A stretch of DNA of 64,000 nucleotides from Choanephora cucurbitarum (lineage: Eukaryota; Mucoromycota; Mucoromycetes; Mucorales; Choanephoraceae). Within the stretch, counting starts at the first letter, position 1. Each line of letters begins with the position of its first letter. This document shows, one piece after another, positions 60,129 to 64,000 of this stretch. The stretch lies in assembly GCA_025331435.1 (NCBI GenBank), contig JAIWNI010000033.1, positions 124,001-188,000 of the forward strand, given 5' to 3'. The translations under genes and the position numbers were made by a program. The notes beneath the pieces were generated by a model. It saw only the letters and a program-made list of their open reading frames with translations. It did not search any database and was not told where the DNA came from.

Positions 60129-61542
60129 TCAAGACCAACTTTGATTTTGTTGTGTTGCTGTTGCTTGAGAATAGAAATGATTACGGATCATAGGTAAATG
60201 AACATGATTATGTGTTTGTTGATCTAAAAGTTGTCTTTGTTCATAATCTTGTTGTTGCAACATCATTCTCTGTTGTTGTTGTTGTTGTTGAATATTAGTC
60301 TGAGAATAATAAAGTGATTGATCATAATGTGAATGATTATTACTCGGCACTTGTTGTGGTGGACGAGAAGGAACGACCATCACTGGTTGATAATTCGTGT
60401 TGGTATCAAATGTGAAAGGCACGTCATTGACAGTGGATAAGGGAGTGGTAGAAGAGGGTGAGGTGGTACTGCTGATATCCGAAGTATAATGCGTATTCTG
60501 TTGAGGTAATGAAAATGTACGTGCAGCTGAATAATGAGAAGGATGGGAGTGACCCATCATCATGGAGTCAGGTATAGGGGGTGACTGAAGCATACTTTCA
60601 TGGTGTTTATAGCTATTGAAATCCAGACGCTGGTGAATGGAGGATGAAGAAGAAGGTGAGATGGGAGATGCTAGATTGAAGACATGACTAAAGGCACCTG
60701 CTGTCATCACATGAGGAGGGGGTGAAGTAGGCTGAGGTATGGCTGCCATCAGGTCTTGAAAGGCACGACGACTGTTCTGTTGAGAACTGGGCTCGGATAA
60801 GGAACGTAAAGGTTGAGATCGTACATACATGGTGCAATCAGGAATAGCCACTGACAAGTGTTCTGATAACATGGTCGTCTTTCGCTTTCTTGAGTTAGTC
60901 TGACGATGTTTAGGTTCCTGTCTTGTTCGACGGCTGGCAGCGTTCTTTTGAGTGGTGGTATGATCGATATTGGAATAGATGGCCAAAGGGTTCAGATCGA
61001 CCAGTTCATCTAATGCATGAGGGGGTAATTTGCTACATTGTCTGTAGTTCTCTACCATCTTGACCAGGTCATTTTCTACACAGGAAGCCCAATCTTCATT
61101 GGCAGCCACAACGGAGCACAAACGCGTGGACGCCATGATCAGTTTTTGGATGCGCCCCGCAATTTTTGCTGAAATAGGGAGATCACCTTTGTAATCTGGG
61201 AATTCAAGTTGAATGATTTCTTGAATGTCAGACCGACTGGCATTCTCAGCCAACAGTTGGTCAATGCGAAGTTGAATTTGTCTGGGCAAGAAGATCCATT
61301 TGGAAAGTGCTGATTGAGCCAATATCATGGATTGTTTCTCTTGTTGATCTTGATAGAGAGTAACGCGCATAGACTAAAAAATAAATTAAGATTTGACAAG
61401 TCAAACTAGCTTAATATTCTTAATTTACATTTTGAATAGATTCATTTTTCATCTGAAGGCCGTGTTTTAAGCAGAATTCTTGACAGCTGTCCAAGGCCTC
61501 TTGGCTTGAATTAAATGTTTGATTCAATAGTGTAGTTTCCAT
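60129..61542 (-). CDS. Q/S/P-rich putative transcription factor with FAR1-like N-terminal start
   Basis: Two exons, 61542-61429 and 61373-60129, give 452 aa. Exon 1 (METTLLNQTFNSSQEALDSC) resembles the opening of FAR1/WRKY-GCM1-type DNA-binding domains, but the rest of that zinc fold is not present. The middle is helical (QSALSKWIFLPRQIQLRIDQ; ILAQ to IAGRIQ), followed by a basic patch (SRRTRQEPKHRQTNSRKRK), which is probably nuclear targeting. The C-terminus is Gln/Pro/Ser-rich with a QQQQQQQRMMLQQQ run. The overall look is a transcriptional regulator. The family assignment is weak and rests on the first 30 residues. Confidence 0.6.
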
Positions 61543-62133
61543 CTAATCAGCCAATGATAAGTAAAATCTTGAATCAATCGTTTCAATCACTTACAATAGA
61601 ATAAAGTAAAGTAACAAAAAAAAAAGAAAAAAAAATTAAAAAAGCAACAACAAACAATTATATAGTTTTCCCCCCTTGAAATACACACACAAAAATAAAA
61701 AGGAGAAGAATTTGTAAACATAAAAGTAAGGAGCTTTGTCTGAGAATTCATAGTCAATTGCGAAAGATAGAAAATAAGAACAAGTAGAGTAGATTGTTGA
61801 ATGGAATTATCATTTGGTTCAAATCTCCCCTTGAATTCTCTTCACTTTTTTTTCTCTGATTGATGAAAGAAGTAAGCTCCTTTTTTTTTGAGTTACGTCG
61901 TCAAGGAGTAAAAACTTTTTTTTTGGCGGGTAATTGAGCGAATACTTAAAAGGGAAAGTGAAAGAATTCGTTTCAAAAGTTTCAAAAGTTGGCTTATCAT
62001 TGATGAAGAGTGTGTACAAAGGAGAGAAAAAAAAGGGGAGTGGAGGTTGAAAACAGGTGGCTTATCTGACATTGAAATCTGCTTGAATGCGATAGGGTTT
62101 TATTGTTTTTTTTTTAATTGTTTTTTCAAGATA
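61543..62133. promoter_or_regulatory. Divergent promoter region before CIA1
   Basis: 591 bp between two divergent starts, AT-rich with long A and T runs (61616-61645, 61881-61925, 62101-62120). No ORF is supported; 61819-62019 on the minus strand is low-complexity. Confidence 0.45.
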
Positions 62134-63275
62134 ATGCCACACCTTGAATTATTAGCAACATTAGAAGGCAATCTATCTTTACACTCTTGAGTTCCCTCAT
62201 AACTGATATCTATTCTTTCAACAGGTCACCAAGATCGCGTCTGGCAAGCTGCTTGGCACCCCACAAAAACACTCTTGGCCACTTGTTCAGGCGATAAAAC
62301 AGTACGTCTATGGCAACCTGCTTCTCATGACAACTTTAGCGAATGGCATTGTGTAGAAACCCTAGAGGGAGCCCATAAACGCACTATTCGTAGTGTAGTC
62401 TGGTCACCTACCGGAAGTGAACTAGCCACCGCCAGTTTCGATGCCACCACCGGCATCTGGGAAAACGATCCTCGAGAGAACGATTGGGAATGTGTTGCTA
62501 CCTTAGAGGGCCATGAAAACGAGATCAAGTCTGTCTCTTGGTCATCCACAGGTGCTCTCCTGGCCACCTGTAGTCGTGACAAGAGTGTCTGGATCTGGGA
62601 AGTGGAACAAGACAACGATTTCGAGTGTCTCAGTGTCTTACAGGAACACACACAGGATGTCAAGATGGTAGCATGGCATCCTAAATTAGAAATACTTGCT
62701 TCAGCCAGTTATGATGATACCATCAAGATCTGGAAAGAGGATGATGATGATTGGTACTGTGCCGATACACTACAGGGACATACATCGACTGTGTGGTCAT
62801 TGGATTTCAATGCTGAGGGAGATCAGATTGTGTCTGCCTCGGATGATCAGACATTGCGTATCTGGAAAATGTACAAGGCAAATAATCCTCAGGGTGTGAT
62901 GACACCCCATGGTGATGCTGCCTGGAAATCGATCTGTACACTCTCTGGCTTTCATGAGAGATGTATCTATTCTGTCTCATGGTCTAAAGTCAATGATCGG
63001 ATTGCCAGTGTCAGTGGCGATAATAGCATTCGTATTTTTGAGAAGGTTAGAACAACAAATGACATTGTGTGAAGTTTATTGATCTCTAGATATAGGATAT
63101 GGAAGCAACACACGATCAAGATGCGCCTGTCTACAAGAATGTGACATCGACAACAGATGCCCATGGTGTGTATGATATCAATGGGGTAGCATGGTTCCCA
63201 ACTGAAAAGCATGGAGATTGGTTATCTACTGTAGGCGATGATGGACTAGTTCGTATATGGCGTTTGGTTGAATAA
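62134..63275 (+). CDS. CIA1: Cytosolic iron-sulfur assembly WD40 protein Cia1/CIAO1
   Basis: Three exons, 62134-62167, 62225-63045 and 63096-63275, give 344 aa. Seven WD repeats fill the protein: HQDRVWQAAWHPTKTLLATC, CSGDKTVRLW, HKRTIRSVVWSPTGSELATA, ENEIKSVSWSSTGALLATCS, RDKSVWIWE, DDTIKIWKE, DDQTLRIWK and GDDGLVRIWRL. The order and the short insertions match Cia1, a docking platform of the CIA targeting complex (with Cia2 and Met18/MMS19) that delivers Fe-S clusters to cytosolic and nuclear proteins. Intron 1 appears to use a GC donor (AAG then GCAATC) with a CAG acceptor, giving EGHQDRV. The stop lies 5 bp from the stop of the convergent NFKBIL1-like gene. Confidence 0.92.
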
Positions 63276-63280
63276 AAGAT

Positions 63281-64000
63281 TTATAGTTGAGACCATAATT
63301 CATTCAAGAATCCCGAAATGTCATTGATATGAGCCATCACACGTTCGCGTTCTTTATCTGATCCTTGAAAGTGTCGCATATAACGTGTCACGAACTTGTC
63401 TGGGTGATAGCGTGCCTGTTCTTTACGTACATTCTTTTTGTTATCTGCTTTAGATGCAGAGGGATCAATGACGAACTGACGCACGGCCTCCAAGGTGAAT
63501 GATGTGCCCGAGATAGGCCAAGGAATGTCCTTGCTGCGAACACACGCCAGATGCTCCAGTCGTTTCCATCGGTCAACAAATCGAGTGCGTTGTGTTGTCT
63601 GTTCCAACAGCTGTCGATAGATACGATCGTTTCGTTCTTGTTCTTGACGGACGCGTTCCTTTTCTGCCTTGCGTTTGGCTCGTTCAGCCTTCCGTCGTTC
63701 CTCTTCAGCTATCTCGTCTGCATGTTTGCGTCTGTACATGCCCTCGACTATATACTGACGGTGTTCTTCATCGGACATGCGTGGTGTAGGTTGAGTGTAT
63801 TGTGTATAGAAAGGGTCTTGTCCTTCATCGTCCATCATGGCTTCAAACAGACGTTCTCGCCATGCCTGATCGTGGTCGTGTTTCGGTGAGCTTGAGGGTG
63901 GTATCCAACCTGTTTCTTCTTCATAGAGTGTAGGAGGTTCATAGTATTTCTCTCGATGACGTCGACTTGAGTGTTTCTTCTCTTTTCTCTTACTCTCCTT
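63281..64000 (-). CDS. NFKBIL1-like protein, partial (5' end beyond the window)
   Basis: An open frame runs from the stop at 63281 to the window edge, 239 codons, and continues outside. The N-terminal visible part is basic (KRKEKKHSSRRHREKYY) and includes EETGWIPP. A long charged coiled coil follows (EERRKAERAKRKAEKERVRQ). The C-terminal domain has SKDIPWP, a basic RYHPDKF (a J-domain-like HPD element) and FLNELWSQL. This matches the C-terminal region of NF-kappa-B inhibitor-like protein 1 homologues, which occur widely in eukaryotes including fungi and are linked to splicing or RNA processing. The role in fungi is not established to my knowledge. An internal ATG (63838) is available, but upstream coding continuity argues against it as the true start. 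Confidence 0.8.
   Translation of the reverse strand, partial: KESKRKEKKHSSRRHREKYYEPPTLYEEETGWIPPSSSPKHDHDQAWRERLFEAMMDDEGQDPFYTQYTQPTPRMSDEEHRQYIVEGMYRRKHADEIAEEERRKAERAKRKAEKERVRQEQERNDRIYRQLLEQTTQRTRFVDRWKRLEHLACVRSKDIPWPISGTSFTLEAVRQFVIDPSASKADNKKNVRKEQARYHPDKFVTRYMRHFQGSDKERERVMAHINDISGFLNELWSQL

Overview
The window reads as nuclear DNA of a filamentous fungus, most likely Mucoromycota (Mucorales). It is AT-rich and gene-dense, with many short GT-AG introns (mostly about 45-70 bp) and pyrimidine-rich leaders before start codons. The gene set is eukaryotic and fungal: ATG3, a mitochondrial S10 protein, a RanBP9/Vid30-type protein, a PKA catalytic subunit, CIA1 and an NDT80-like factor. 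Species cannot be fixed from the sequence alone. Exon models were built by eye from reading frames and splice signals, and nearly all close to an exact multiple of three.

Layout. 1-5.7 kb: a small Gag1-clamp-like gene, a RanBP9-like gene, the mitochondrial S10 gene and ATG3. 5.9-14.66 kb: one intact-looking 8.7 kb DNA transposon with identical 237-bp terminal inverted repeats, an 8-bp target duplication, a KDZ-type transposase (frame-broken) and two intron-containing cargo genes of unknown function. 14.7-17.6 kb: decayed repeat material including a broken member of a putative PD-(D/E)XK nuclease-fold family. 17.9-23.6 kb: a triple-KH RNA-binding protein, a WD40 protein, a small secreted defensin-like prepropeptide and a single-pass membrane protein. 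23.7-26.6 kb: decayed ORFs. 26.7-32.7 kb: two tandem zinc alcohol dehydrogenases with patchwork near-identity, separated by 3.5 kb holding a mariner-like relic. 32.7-36.1 kb: gene-poor DNA with MITE-like repeats.

36.2-44 kb: an NDT80/PhoG-domain factor and a divergent pair of HSPA12-like Hsp70 paralogues. 44-48.4 kb: a Helitron relic and a second PD-(D/E)XK-like gene. 48.4-64 kb: PKA catalytic subunit, glucosamine-6-phosphate deaminase, histidinol-phosphatase, DAHP synthase, a PPR protein, a Q-rich putative DNA-binding protein, CIA1 and a partial NFKBIL1-like gene.

The housekeeping genes do not form a pathway cluster; HIS2 and DAHP synthase are both amino-acid biosynthesis but lie 1.7 kb apart in unrelated orientation. 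Several neighbours converge with almost no gap (5 bp between the CIA1 and NFKBIL1-like stops, 48 bp between deaminase and histidinol-phosphatase), so overlapping 3' UTRs are expected. The most notable items are the cargo-carrying KDZ transposon beside ATG3 and the Kex2-type cysteine-rich peptide.
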